NCBI GenBank assembly: GCA_963082975.1
Contig: OY720349.1
Coordinates: 61,564,501 to 61,628,500, forward strand
Direction: 5' to 3'
DNA from: Labia minor
Lineage: Eukaryota; Arthropoda; Insecta; Dermaptera; Spongiphoridae
DNA length: 64,000 nucleotides
The position numbers and the translations under genes are program-made. Position 1 is the first letter of the stretch. Every line of letters begins with the position of its first letter. The notes under the pieces were generated by a model, which ran no database searches, was not told the DNA's origin, and saw only the letters and a list, made by a program, of their open reading frames with translations. This document shows, piece after piece, positions 35,957 through 48,194 of the stretch.

Positions 35957-36730
35957 ATAAGTTGACGCAGAACCGACCGACGGTTTGAAATAAATTAATT
36001 TCCAGCTACAGAAACAATTTCAAATAATTTTAATATATCTATTAATGTAATAAAAAACAAATATGGATATAACATAAATATTTTTAATTTTATTTTATTT
36101 ATAATATTTATTTAAGACCAGGCTGTGACGTCGTGAATGATCTTCATATAATTTTAAATTAAGAAAAAACTAATGAAGATGATTTTCCCGAGGATAAAAC
36201 CAATACAAAATGCATGATTCGTGGTGATATGTAAAAAATCTCCTCATGTGAAATTCGGTGAGAAAATAACCCTTCCCTTCCTATCGTCGATCGCTAATAC
36301 TACCACTTCCGGTTGTATACGCGCTTATGGGTTGAGTCGATTTAGTTGCACCCAAGTATACTCGTATATTATTTTGGTTTTTATTTTTAGTTTAATTACT
36401 CAATTATTAATTACTACTATATTTTAAGTGAAAAATTCCGACGATGAATATAAAATTAATACTTTGTAAACTACCACTTCCGGTTTCCGGATATACACCA
36501 AAAGTTGATGAATTCGTGGTATTGATGCATTAACAAAATATACCAAATTTTATCAAATTCCGTTGAGCTGTTCTAGCTATACTCTTCTATACGTACACAC
36601 AATGGACAGACGGATACGGATATCGTACTAAAAATACTTTTTTTCTGTTAACAAAATGCATGATTCGTAAAAGTCTCCACATGTGAAATTTGGTGTGAAA
36701 ACAATACCTCCCTTACTATCGTCGGTCTGT
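35957..36730 (-). mobile_element. Family B element with an internal insertion
   Basis: In reverse, it starts at the right with CCGACGATAGTAAGGGAGG and ends at the left with CGTCGGTCGGTTCTGCG. The CCTGGCCACAGG part of the 3' stem-loop is deleted. TGACGTC is retained near 36126. It is longer than the other copies because of a 155-bp insertion at 36315-36469. Confidence 0.75.
36315..36469. mobile_element. Unidentified 155-bp insertion with 16-bp target duplication
   Basis: It is bracketed by perfect copies of ACTACCACTTCCGGTT at 36299-36314 and 36470-36485. Other family B copies have this phrase once, uninterrupted. The insert starts GTATACGCGCTTATGGG and matches no other repeat in the window. 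The duplication length suggests retrotransposition or a similar staggered break. Confidence 0.75.
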
Positions 36731-37687
36731 AAAAATTATGGTCCTTTTTAAAGTTAAAGAAAATATATAATTCAGAATAGAATTATATATTTTCTAAATA
36801 TATACGAGTTTTTTACATATACCTATGATTATATAAAATCCTTAGGAGCCATAAAAGGAAATATTTCTTAAAAAATTTAATAAATCATAAAAACTGCTAT
36901 TAATAATAATAGTAATAGTGCAGAAATTTGCTTGGTTTATTTAAAAATTAATACCCTGAATGCTTCGTTTGCATGATTGATAATTAAGTTCTCCATTAGC
37001 ACTTTTAATCTTTTGGACATAGACCAGAGACATTCCCAGCTTCAATGATTTTAATGAATAGCCGATAAGAAACGGAAACAACTTTTTTATGCGATTGACC
37101 CGAAATGATTGAGATTTGCATTGAAAAAAAATAATTTCTAGGAATAGTGATGTTTTTATTTGCTTATCTTGACCTCAACGATGACTTTTGATAGAAATAA
37201 TATTTCATTCAATGATTCAATTTCGTTCATCAATAAATTTAAATATGAAATAGATTGAAAATGAAATGATAATAAATAGAAAAAGAAAGCCTTTTTCAAT
37301 TTTTGTTGATATATCATTTACCCTTTAACCTTATTTTTTTAATTCTTTCTATAATTTATAGTTTTATTGATCAGAGAAAATATAATAATTATTTATTAAT
37401 TTTTTTTAATAAACCAATTTTAAATTAAATTTATATATTAAGTTTCATTGGATGAGATTAAAAAAAATACATATTAGCAATTTTATGTACATAAGTATTA
37501 AATTTATTACTTTATATTGTGAAAATTTGTTTTTTATTTTTATTTTTTCTGTTCTCAGTGGTTTTGATATATACTATTTATATATATTAGGGAACTACAT
37601 ATTATGAAGGCAAACTAATAAAATATTTAATATATTATAATTATCAAAAGTAGAATTTGAAAAAAGTACACAGTATGTGGTCATATA
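36731..37687. other. AT-rich DNA, no feature
   Basis: No element ends or coding sequence are recognised. Confidence 0.45.
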
Positions 37688-38515
37688 CACCCTCCATTCC
37701 AAAAGAAACCGAACTTTTTAAAAAAACCAATGTACATTTTGGAACAAATCATTTTTATTAATCAATGTATTCCCCTTCTGCATCGATACACAAATTTGCA
37801 CGCTCCAACAAGTTGTCAAACGACTTCTCCATGTCTTTTATTGGAATGGTCTTTAGACGTCGGTCGTCGCCTTCTCAATGGCTTCAATCGATGCGTGCCA
37901 CTTTCCTTTCATCGCCAAATGCAGTTTAGGGAACAGATAGAAGTCGCACGGAGCCGGATCTGATGAATAGGGCGAATGATGAAAAGGAATAACGTGATTT
38001 TTGACCAAAAATTCAGTTACAAGTCGCCAACGATGTGATGGTGCATTATCGTGCAAAAGAGTCCAACTGCTGATTTCTCGATACCCTCCAGTGACTGTCT
38101 GGCCGAGTGGAACAAATTCTTTGTGGATAATTCCTTTTGAATCGTAAAAATCCGGTTCTGGGACGGCCTGATCTTTCGTCATCATCCAGCGTCTCTCTAC
38201 CCGATTTGAATCACCCGAACGGGATAGACAATCATCACCATATGCATTTTGTAGCATTTGGTGCGTTTCAGTAAAAGTTTTACCAAGTTTAACACAAAAA
38301 TCAATTGCAGCTCTTTGTTTGAAACTCATTTTCCAACCGATGTACAAAACACACTGACACTGAAACGCAATAACTTTTGTTGTATGCATCCAAATGTCAT
38401 GAAATTTATACCAGTTGTTAATGAGGGACTAAGCCATCTACGGGTAAAATATTACAACAGATGGCATTAGTGGTATTTTTTTTTAAAAGTTCGGTTTCTT
38501 TTGGAATGGAGGGTG
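37688..38515 (-). mobile_element. Internally deleted mariner transposon
   Basis: 828 bp between TA dinucleotides at 37686-37687 and 38516-38517. The terminal inverted repeats are nearly perfect over more than 30 bp, beginning CACCCTCCATTCCAAAAG. A truncated transposase pseudogene lies inside. The clean ends imply recent activity, in trans if already deleted. Confidence 0.95.
37758..38329 (-). pseudogene. Mariner transposase, internally deleted
   Basis: The start at 38329 (MSFKQRAAIDFC) begins the N-terminal helix-turn-helix. After CLSRSG the frame jumps to the catalytic domain: the segment carrying the first Asp (normally TGDE or a similar motif) is lost, an estimated 450 bp. The second Asp is in LLHDNAPSHR and the third in SSDPAPCDFYLF, with 34 residues between them (DD34D). 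A frame shift at about 37870 separates the main frame (stop at 37853) from the true C-terminus, which ends GEYID-stop at 37758. Similar N-termini occur in FLJ37770/GVQW-type annotated insect proteins. Confidence 0.9.
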
Positions 38516-41006
38516 TATGTACCACACTCAGAAACCAAAGCGATTAACTCCACATTTAAAGAAACTGAGATAATGAAACCCAAAGTTCACAGTTTGTAGA
38601 AAATTTAGGTTTATTGATTACAGAAAAATGTATATTGCTTTGCAATATTAAGATTATCAAGTCCATTATTCACGTCATATATTGCAGATTACATTACATT
38701 AAATTACATTACTAGCAAAATATTAAAAATAGGAGTTAATCGGTTTGGCTTCTGAGTGGCACATATATTGATTGAAATTAATTAATTAAAAAGGTAACTA
38801 CTTACTTTTGAACATTCTATCAAATTGTCACCTAGTTAGAGTTGTTGTCTATAACAAATCCTCTCAACCTTTATTTTTATTTTCTTGATCATTAGCCATT
38901 CATCATATAGACTGAATGGACCACATTTCCATAAACACCAGCAAAAAAAAAAATTACTTTTCCAGGTCCGGGACTTGAACTCTGGTCCACATACTGGAAA
39001 CGTTCTGCCCCCAGATTTTTCAATTTCGGATTTAGAGAGTGATCATTAATAATTCCGTAAGAAAGTATATTTTTTAATCTCCCCCCCCCCCACACACACA
39101 CTCGGAAGCGATTAAACAACAATCTCTTGATTTTTTCAATTAAAAATAATTCAAAACAATTTATCGAAAATATTTACCCTTTACCTCGATTGTTCCGAAC
39201 ACCCGCGGTCGAGGTAAAAACCCTTTTTTTTCCTTCAAGAGTTTAAAATTTGTGGTGACGAGATGCAACTTAGTATATATTAATATTATTAAATAAATTA
39301 ATCAAATTCAACCTAAGCCAAAGCCGAATGGATATACGAGAAAATTATATACATCTATATCTAGAAATCATTCTGATCTCTTCGTTTATTTCATTTCTTT
39401 TTTTTAGAATAATATTTTCATATTAATTGAAAAAATAGATAGTAAAAATAAATCATTCTGCCACTTTCGTCAACTTCAAATGTTCACAGCAAAAAAAAAA
39501 AAATGTATGATTACGGTCGCTTAAATATGATTTGTAATCTCTCGGGTGAATCCCATTTAATCTTTCACCTAAATCTTTCCTATAAATCCATTTCAATTCA
39601 TTGAATTTCCATTCATTTCATTACATTTGCATGTCATAATAATAAATCATAGGTGATAAATTACCTTAAAAAGTGGAAAGAATTAAGTTGGAACTGTGTT
39701 GAAAAAGTTTCGTTTATATTATGATCTCTGATTTTTTTATTTTATTTATTTTTATTTTTTTTTTAAATTGATTTAATGCGAAAAAGCAAATATTGTTGAG
39801 CTTTTTCAATTTCAATGGAATTCGTTTCTTTTATTGTGTATCGCTGAATCAGATTATGAATGGGACAGTATTTTAATTAATCCTTCACGTGAAATGTTAA
39901 TCCGTGTATGATGAATCTACCTACTTGAACTTTTTATTGTTTTATTATCATTTTAAAAGGTACTTATATTTCAAGGTGTAAATGTCTTAATTAATAACAC
40001 AGTAATAAAGTAATATACAATGAAAATTACAACGACGGTTGCGGATAAAATAATAATAACGAAATTATAATAATTATATTATGTAGAATTTATTTATTAC
40101 ATTCTCTATATTCAAAATTTATCTTATATATATAATATATATGTAAACAATAAACATTGTGTTGATTGGGCTGGAAAAAAAATTTTGATCTAATCCAAGG
40201 GGGTTTATTTCATTATTTTATATAATCCAATTAACATTTTTTTTTTAATGTAAAATAATCATTTTCGTTTTATTAATTATTTTATCGACATTTTTGTTAT
40301 TTTACTTTTCAAATATATAATATATTTATAATTATTTTACGAGAAAATTAAATAAAAATTTGTTTTTTAGTTAATCTTAATGTAATAGTTGTTAAAAGGA
40401 ACAAATATTAATTATGTTTTATATATACCAAGTGAAAAAAATGTAAATAAAATTATAGACTTATAGAGAAACTTGAGTAAATTACCTTAAAATTTGTTAC
40501 CATGAAACTATAGGGACATTTTTCAGATTTTCTATTATATAATCTATTATAATATTTTTATTATAATGGGTTATAGAGACAGCTTTTCTGTTTAATAAAA
40601 GGTAGAAAAATATAAAAGCATTAATAAAAATCATAAAATCTATTTATTGTATAACGCAGTCATATTAAACCCGGCACCTTACTTGTTGGATTATATAAAT
40701 GGATTTTCGGTCTTCGTCAGAAAAAAAATAATAAAACACACAATTGAAATTAATCATCAATCAAACGTTTAAAAAATATTTACGTAAGTTCCCCCACCGT
40801 TGTTTTTCTATATTTATAATGGTTAATATATTTAAACTAATAAGATAATTTTATTTAAACATTTTCTTTTTATAATATTAAAAAAAATTATATAAATATT
40901 AAATAATTTAAATGTTTAAAGAATGCATATAATTGTACCGGAATAACAGCTAAAATAATCTATACAATAGTTAAATTAAATATCAAAACCATTTTCACTG
41001 TTTATT
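38516..41006. other. AT-rich DNA with a weak tRNA-like relic
   Basis: On the minus strand near 38960-39010, AGAGTTCAAGTCCCGGACCT resembles a box B but no box A is clear. A C run (39078-39089) adjoins a CA run. Remaining sequence is AT-rich without recognised content. Confidence 0.35.
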
Positions 41007-41099
41007 ACTATCTTCACGAAAATTTTCTATGTTGAAATTTTGATGTTTTTATACGTTTTGAAGGTTCCTGAATCATTTTCACTAAGGTTGAGAAAAATG

Positions 41100-41130
<31 letters not shown>

Positions 41131-41614
41131 TTGTGTGAATGTATGTAACCAAGAAAACGGTTTGAGCTAGAATGATGTACATGGGCATTATTCAAAATTC
41201 GTAGTTTTCTATCATCTTTTGAGAAATGTAGCTCAACCGGAAGAGGGTCATTACCTACAACGTTTTGATTTTTTTTCTTCTAAAGTGACTGTAAAAATAA
41301 AGATATATGTTTGATAATTTTTCACATGATTAATAATTGTATAAAACTGCTATATATAGAATTTCAGCTTGATTGAATCACTGAAAGTACCAGAATTAAT
41401 TTTTTAACACTGCAAATCTCACGCTCCAACACGTGACGTGGGGCCATCAATAAAGAGCCAAACATGCGCTGATTTAATAAATATTATTTATTAATTTTAA
41501 TGCGCTGGTTTAATAAATATTATTTATTAATTTTAATTTATAATTTAATTTAAATTAATATATGTTATTTAATTCAATTCAAACTTGCGAGATAGTCGAG
41601 TGGAGACACTCCAG
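41007..41614 (+). mobile_element. Family A element with tandem core duplication
   Basis: The 5' stem is decayed (ACTATCTTCACGAAAATTTT), but the 3' end GCGAGATAGTCGAGTGGAGA is intact. The microsatellite is (TC)n followed by (TG)n (41101-41130). A block starting TGCGCTG/TGCGCTGG with TTTAATAAATATTATTTATT is present twice in tandem (41465-41540). Confidence 0.85.
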
Positions 41615-41780
41615 AATTTTTTTTAATCTGCTTCTAAAAAAAATTTCAATTAGTTGAAACATATAAATTTCAACTCTTAAGCATATAAATTTACAAATAT
41701 TTTCTTTCAAAATTAAAATATATATAAATACCTACTATATATATATTATTTTAGTAGAATACTCATATATATAAATATAA

Positions 41781-41812
<32 letters not shown>

Positions 41813-42668
41813 TAACAAATTTTTATTTTCTCAACGACTTTTATCAAAGTCCAAGAAACTTGAAAAGAAAAGTCTTCTTTTCAAATGGAATTTCATTTCC
41901 TCTCTAGAATTGCAAATAAAGCAACATGTTCTTCTATTAAATACTAATATTAATAATTTCTATTCTCTCCCTCTTCCCACCCTCACTCCTTCTTTCTTTT
42001 GCTCTTTGACCGTTTACTTGGGTACATTTTATTTAATATTCCTTCTTTGTTGAATTTCAATACCAATTGTAATAATATATATGAATTGAATCTTTGTGAG
42101 AGAGTCTTTTTTGGGGTTTTGCTTGCGGTTAAAAAGTCCTCATCCCTTTTTTTTCTCCCTACTTCCACCTACCACCACACGGCTACCACCTCGACGTCGC
42201 CAAAGTCGTCCCACTCATCGCGCCCATTTCACTTTTTTTTCTTTGTCCATTTCCTTTTTGCTTCTTTTCACGAAGCAATTTTTAAAGATCGAATTTCATC
42301 TCTCGACTCATATTTCAACCAAAATAATAATAAAATTTTTCGTACTTGAAAAGAGATTGTGAGATTGCTTTCATTTCAATAGTATTTACATTAGATGAAA
42401 TAGGATTATGGCGGAATAAATGTTCAATTGAAAATGAATTCGTAAAATTGTTTAAAAAAATAAAATTATTAAAAAAATTATATAGTGAGATAAAAAAAAA
42501 AATTACTAAAAGATACCTATATATATATTTATTTAATATTATACTAATCATCTACGTATCTACATTTTTTTATTCAATTTATTTCATTAATAATAAATAT
42601 ATCTCGTACAATCATTCTTAATAGTTACTTTACTTCCGTTTTTATTTTCATTTATTTATATATTCATA
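41615..42668. other. Unique DNA with a pyrimidine- and CpG-richer block
   Basis: An (AT)n run lies at about 41790-41812. From 42130 to 42290 the + strand is pyrimidine-rich, with a cluster of CpG words (CTCGACGTCGCC, TCGCGCCC). Overlapping short frames in all phases are composition artefacts. It could be a small promoter or 5' UTR read from either strand. Confidence 0.3.
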
Positions 42669-43557
42669 AAGGGTGTTTTTTTTTCGAGGTATAGAACTTT
42701 AAGATGGCATTACTGTTCAAGTTGACGACCGATTTAACAGTTGTCAAGTGATTTATTCTCAGATTGGTTTGGAAATTCATCATGAATAGACTCACGCCTG
42801 AACAACGCTTGCAAATAGTGCAATTTTATTTCGAAAATAATGGGTCTGTGCGGAATACGTATCGTGCACTACGTCGATCTTATCGTCGACAAAATCGTCC
42901 ATCAGAGTAGTTAATTCGATTAACCATGGAACGTTTTAGCACCACGTTTACTCTTATTGATAACTCGCATCCCCAGAGACACCGTACGGTGCGTACAGAA
43001 GAAGCTATTGCTACTGTAGAACGTAGCATTGAGGAAGAACCGAATGAGTAGAGAGCCATGATTACTAACTTTTTCATTCCTGAATTGAACAATCATGATG
43101 TCCAGGAGCTGTGGTTCCAACAAGACGGCGCAACATATCACACAGCTCGTGCCACAATCGATTTATTGAAAGACACGTTTGGTGACCGCCTAATTTCACG
43201 TTTTGAACCTGTGAATTGGCCTCCAAGATCTTGTGATTTAACACCGCTAGACTATCTGTGGGGCTATGTAAAGTCATTGGTCTATGAGGATAAGCCACAA
43301 ACGCTTGACCATTTGGAAGGCAACATTCGCCGTGTTATTGCCGATATACGGCCACAAATGTTGGAAAAAGTTATCGAAAATTGGAAGTCCAGATTGGACT
43401 ACATCCGAGCCAGCCGTGGCGGTCATATGCCAGAAATCATATATAAAATGTAATGCCACAAGATTATCTTTCGTATAAATAAAATTCATGTCAATCGAAT
43501 AATCCATCGTTGTTTTATTGCAATTTAAATTTCTATACCTCTAAGAGATACACCCTT
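42669..43557 (+). mobile_element. Tc1/mariner-superfamily element, internally deleted
   Basis: 889 bp between TA at 42667-42668 and 43558-43559. The terminal inverted repeats start AAGGGTG on both sides and share GAGGTATAGAA. The transposase pseudogene lies inside on the + strand. Confidence 0.92.
42782..43453 (+). pseudogene. DUF4817-type Tc1/mariner transposase, deleted, two TAG stops
   Basis: From the ATG at 42782 one single frame runs 224 codons to the stop at 43451-43453, broken only by two TAG codons. The N-terminus, MNRLTPEQRLQIVQFYFEN then GSVRNTYRALR, is the DUF4817 helix-turn-helix seen in many insect transposase proteins. FSTTFTLIDNSHPQ and TVRTEEAIATVE follow. The middle, with the first catalytic Asp, is deleted just after EEEPNE. 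The C-terminal half has FQQDGATYHTA (second Asp) and DLTPLDYLWGYVK (third). I count 41 residues between those Asp, which would put it in the D41D group. One Phe expected in the DY-F-LWG phrase is absent. Confidence 0.9.
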
Positions 43558-43599
43558 TATATAATAAATATTCTTCCAAGAATTTAAATTAATATTTAT

Positions 43600-43800
43600 C
43601 CCGATCTTCTCTTCAAATTCTTATCTTGTCCCAATCTTCTTTAATCAATCTTTATATTGTCAGTTCATTGCATTCTTATTTTACCTGCAAGACGTCACGA
43701 TTGGTTTCCCTATAAACAATTTTTTCGCTATCATATCCTCATCCAATCGAGGCAGCGTTCCCACTCAACTCAATCTTTTCGATTATGTTTTACGATGTAT
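43600..43800 (-). pseudogene. Possible LINE 3' relic, heavily decayed
   Basis: GGTTTCCCTATAAACAATTT and TTTCGCTATCATATCC parallel GGTTTCCCTACCAATATATT and TTTCGCCATTC of the LINE fragment at 26.5 kb. No frame survives. Confidence 0.35.
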
Positions 43801-44122
43801 AGAGGTAATGGTAGGCAATTTTCGTTATTATATTGTTATTTTACTAAACACCTATTCACGTCTTGCAAAGTCATGGACTACGGCTCATCAATAAGATAAT
43901 ATCGTATACGAGTTTAAAATAATAAATATATAAGGTATTAAATAATTTTACCATTATGTGTTTAGTTTTCAAATTACTTAACAATCAATATTTATTATTA
44001 TAAAATTGATTATATATTTATTTAATTAATATTTTTATAGAGTTAGAAAAACAAGTACTTATTCTATTATTTTTAAAAAATATAATATATTGTAGAAGTA
44101 TCTTTTTACGTGTTCCATTTTT
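43801..44122. other. AT-rich DNA, no feature
   Basis: Nothing recognised. Confidence 0.45.
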
Positions 44123-44703
44123 ACTATCTCGCCAGGGATAGTATTACGATCACGAAAATTTTCGATGTTGAGATTTTGATGTTTTTATACGTTTTGAAGG
44201 TTCCTGAATCATTTTCACTAAGGTTGAAAAAAATGTCTGTGTTTGTGTGTGTATGTAGACAAAATTACGCAAAAACGGTTTGACCTAGTAAAATTAAATT
44301 TGGTACATGCGCATTATTGAAAATTCGTAGTTTTGTATCAACTTTTGAGAAATGTAACTCAACCGGAAGAGGGCCATTACCTACAACGTTTTGATTTTTT
44401 TTCTTCTAAAGTGACCGTAAAAATAAAGATATATGTTTGATAATTTTTCACATGATTAATAATTCTATAAAACTGCTATATATAGAATTTCAGCTTAAAT
44501 TATTTGCTGAAAGTACCAGAATTAATTTTTTAACAATGCAAATCTCACGTGGTGCCTTCAACAAAGAGCCAAACATGCGCTGGTTTAATAAATATTATTT
44601 ATTAATTTTAATTTATAATTTAATTAATTTAATTTAATTTAAATTAATATATGTTATTTAATCCAATTCAAATTTGCGAGATAGTCGAGTGGAGACACTC
44701 CAG
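44123..44703 (+). mobile_element. Family A element (Helentron/HINE-like)
   Basis: Complete from ACTATCTCGCCAGGGATAGT to the GAGTGGAGACACTC stem-loop. The CACGTGACGTGG block has been reduced to CACGTGGTGCC by a short deletion. The microsatellite is short (44238-44255). Confidence 0.85.
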
Positions 44704-45283
44704 ATTTTTTCAAATTCATTCATTTCATTCATTTGCGATTATTCAAATAATGAATGAATGGTATCCTACTACAAGCGTTTAATAGTTTTATGACTGCTAT
44801 AAATTCCTAATTGAGCCACAAATACTACGAATACAATAAATCGTAAAACTCCCGAATGCTTTGACCTTGCAAGTTAGGGAGTGAGTTTATGATCTGTTTA
44901 TAACGAATTCTCGAAATTAAATGACTAATTCTTAGAAAAGTTTTACATTACATTAAAGGGAATTCCATTCATAAATATGCTATTAAATTTATTTATTTTA
45001 GATTGTTTTCATAAATATAAATATATTTAAATATTAACCCTTATATTAGAGATCATTTAAATACCACACATTTCTAGGTTAATTACTATTCCCTCTATTT
45101 ATCCATTATATATATATATATATATATATGTGTTATATGTAGAATCGGAATTTCTATGAGGGGAAATTTGCTATATAATATTTTGAAGATGAAACTTCAT
45201 AACAGTCAAAACAGATCAGCATATAAGGATTTGCTTACATAAACCTATTATGACAATATAATATCTTCATTAATGTTCTATAG
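44704..45283. other. AT-rich DNA, no feature
   Basis: Contains a (TA)n run at about 45107-45129 and CATTCATT-type simple repeats at 44715-44740. Confidence 0.45.
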
Positions 45284-45509
45284 CAGAGATGGCGAACCTT
45301 TTTGGATGTCCGTGCCACAAAATTATAAAAAATTATTTTGAAGTAACTAACGTGCCATAAAATCGTCATGATTTTTTCACCACCACCTGAACCCCTTTTA
45401 GCGTTAATATATATTCAAATATTTTTGTAAAACTTCTAACTATCCTGTAGAAAAGTGTTATAATTTTAAATATTAAACTTTTTCCCAAAAAAACAAATAA
45501 ATGATTATT
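45284..45509. mobile_element. hAT element, left part only
   Basis: It starts CAGAGATGGCGAACC and follows the 27.3-kb hAT element (GTGCCACAAAATTATAAAAA, then AACTAACGTGCC), with a single TTCTAACTATCCT where that copy carries the fold-back. It stops where a family B copy begins at 45510. No right end is seen beyond that copy, so the rest was lost. Confidence 0.75.
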
Positions 45510-46152
45510 AAATAAGTTGACCTGTGGCCAGGCGCAGAACCGACCGACAGTTTGAAATAAATTAATTTCCAGCTACAGAAAGAATTTCAAAATTTTAAAT
45601 AATTTAAATGTATCTATTGATGCAATAAAAACAGATAGGCATATAACATAAATATGTTTAATTTTATTTTATTTAAAATAATATATATAAGTAGGAGCTG
45701 GCTGTGACGTCAAGAATAGCTGGGTGAAGTCATATAATTTTAAATTAAGAAAAAAACAAATAAAAATGATTTTTCTTGAGAATAAAACCAATACAAAGTG
45801 CATGATTCGTGGTGATATGTAAAAAATTTCCTTATGTGAAATTTGGTGCGAAAATAACCCTTCCCTTCCTATCGTCGATCGCTAATACTACCACTTCCGG
45901 TTTCCGGATTTGCACCAAAAGTTGATCAATTCATGATATTGATGCATTAAGTAAATATACCAAATTTCATCAAAATCGGTTGAGCCGTTCAGGCTGTACA
46001 CATCTATACGGACGGACGGACGGACGGACAGACATCATGCTAAAAATACTTTTTTCTGTTAAGAAAATGCATGATTCGTGGAGATATGTAAAAATCTCCA
46101 CATGTGAAATTTGGTGTGAAAACAATACCTCCCTTACTATCGTCGGTCGGTA
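45510..46152 (-). mobile_element. Family B element (Helentron/HINE-like), best-preserved copy
   Basis: Read in reverse, it begins ACCGACCGACGATAGTAAGG at 46152 and has a (GTCC)n-type microsatellite at about 46012-46030. It ends with the inset CTGTCGGTCGGTTCTGCG, the CCTGGCCACAGG stem-loop and TCAACTTATT. The 108-codon + frame starting at 46104 crosses its edge and is not a gene. Confidence 0.8.
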
Positions 46153-47040
46153 AAAATATAAAAATTTGCGTTTTATGTATATTTCATAAAAAGTTTTGTA
46201 TATTTTTTTTTTATTTCCTAAAGGATTCTAAAAATAATTTTGTTTCACATTATGTTTTTTTAAAAGAAATAACTATTTGTATTAATTGGCTCGTATTGGC
46301 TATACGTTGTGATTTTTATTTCTTTCTATTTCGTATATTCCCCAATTTTTCTTGGCCATTTATTTTCTCTCCACCTCATTTCAATTTGTCAGTTGGGTCA
46401 ATAATACAATATATGATTGCAATTAAATGAGAACCAATCTGTTTGCTACTCTTTTAATAGCGTTGTCTAGTTGTTATTTTGGTTAGTCATTGGCCTTTAC
46501 CCTTCGTGGGCGAAATGACAAAAGAGCGATGTGCCACGTTTCCCTGCCAACTTTGAGAGGGGATGGATCCTAATCTATATCCCCTTAGACTCCACAATAT
46601 TGCAGTTAGAAAATCCCTATGACTAATAGAAAATTATCTTTAACAAGAATACTAAATCCATCTAATCTTGCAAAAATAAATTTGCAATAGTTTGTTTGAT
46701 GAATTACATAATTTTTTTTGGATTTTAAAATTTTTTCTTAAAAAAAATATAAATGAGACACACAATAACTAATAAATAAATATTCAATAAATATATTCTA
46801 AAAATGAGGATAAGCTATTCATAAAATTAATTCAATAAATTTTATTATGAATAAGAGAAGTGAGTATAATAATTAGAAAATAATTAATAATATGTGATAA
46901 TATACACATATATAATATATATATTTGTATATATATAAAATTTGAAATTTTTCTACATTTATTAAGATTTAATTTGATTTTTAATTAAATTAAATAATAA
47001 TAATTCGAATATTTTTTTTTAAATATTCATGCTAATAAAA
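46153..47040. other. Unique DNA, less AT-rich at 46440-46620
   Basis: The block contains CCTTCGTGGGCGAAATGAC and GAGAGGGGATGGATCC, with no repeat relative or reading frame. The remainder is AT-rich. Confidence 0.35.
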
Positions 47041-47467
47041 AAAATTTGAATTGGATTAAATAACATATATTAATTTAAATTAAATTAAATTAATTAAATT
47101 ATAAATTAAAATTAATAAATAATATTTATTGAATCAGCGCATGTTTGGCTCTTTGTTGATGGCACCACGTCACGTGATGGCGCGTGAGATTTGCAGTGTT
47201 AAAAAATTAATTCTGGTACTTTCAGCAAATAATTTAAGCTGAAATTCTATATATAGCAGTTTTATACAATTATTAATCATTTGAAAAATTATCAAACATA
47301 TATCTTTATTTTTACAGTCACTTTAGAAGAAAAAAATCAAAACGTTGTAGGTAATGACCCTCTTCCGGTTGAGCTACATTTCTCAAAAGTTGATAGAAAA
47401 CTATGAATTTTGAATAATGTCAATGTACCAAATTTCATCATTCTAGCTCAAACCGTTACGAGATAGT
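47041..47467 (-). mobile_element. Family A element missing its 3' hairpin and microsatellite
   Basis: The left edge starts inside the element (AATTTGAATTGGATTAAATA), so the terminal stem-loop is absent. At the right, CTCAAACCGTTACGAGATAG joins the core directly to the end, deleting about 170 bp that include the CA tract. Confidence 0.75.
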
Positions 47468-47696
47468 AATAATATTTATTAATTTCTCGCATGATATGGA
47501 TTCGTTTAATTTACTTATATAATGTAACAATTCCACTATTGCTTCATTTATTTATATTTATTTTTAAAATAAATTTATAAATATACTATTATTTCTTAAT
47601 GAAATAGCCAATGTATCTGATAGACTTATTAGACTAATTTTAGATTAGCTATACTACCCCTAATTGTAATCGGAATTTAATTAGATATTAATATTA

Positions 47697-47740
<44 letters not shown>

Positions 47741-48194
47741 CCACAGAGATTAATATATAAAATAGTTGCCTGTTCTTAATGGTTCTTTTCACTTTGGTAT
47801 TTTTGTTTTCGGGTAAATGGAAAGGGGGGTGGAGGAATTGATTAAAGCATTAAGCATTGAAATATCCAGCTATTTTTCTCCATACTAATCTCTTTTGGAA
47901 ATCCATTAGTAGGACATTACTTGGAGTATAATGTTCACTCGGTGAATATTTCTTCGTTGATAACTCTCTCCTTAATTATGATATTTTTTCCTATAAATTT
48001 ACATGATAGAGAAAATAATTATCGATTAAGGCTTATATAATATATTAATCTAGTTAGAAATTGAAATGAATTTTTTCTTATTTTCTTATAGCATCAAGCA
48101 AAGAGGATTTTTTATAAATATAAAAAAAATAAAAATACGAGTATGAAGTTAAGTTTCTAAAATGAATGGCAAAGTGAATATTAATGTAAATTAG
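47468..48194. other. AT-rich DNA with (TA)n tract
   Basis: An uninterrupted TA run lies at about 47699-47733. No other feature is seen. Confidence 0.5.

Noticed and set aside
41983..42362. Several overlapping frames on both strands
   Set aside because: They arise from one pyrimidine-rich tract. Simultaneous open frames in several phases indicate composition, not coding.
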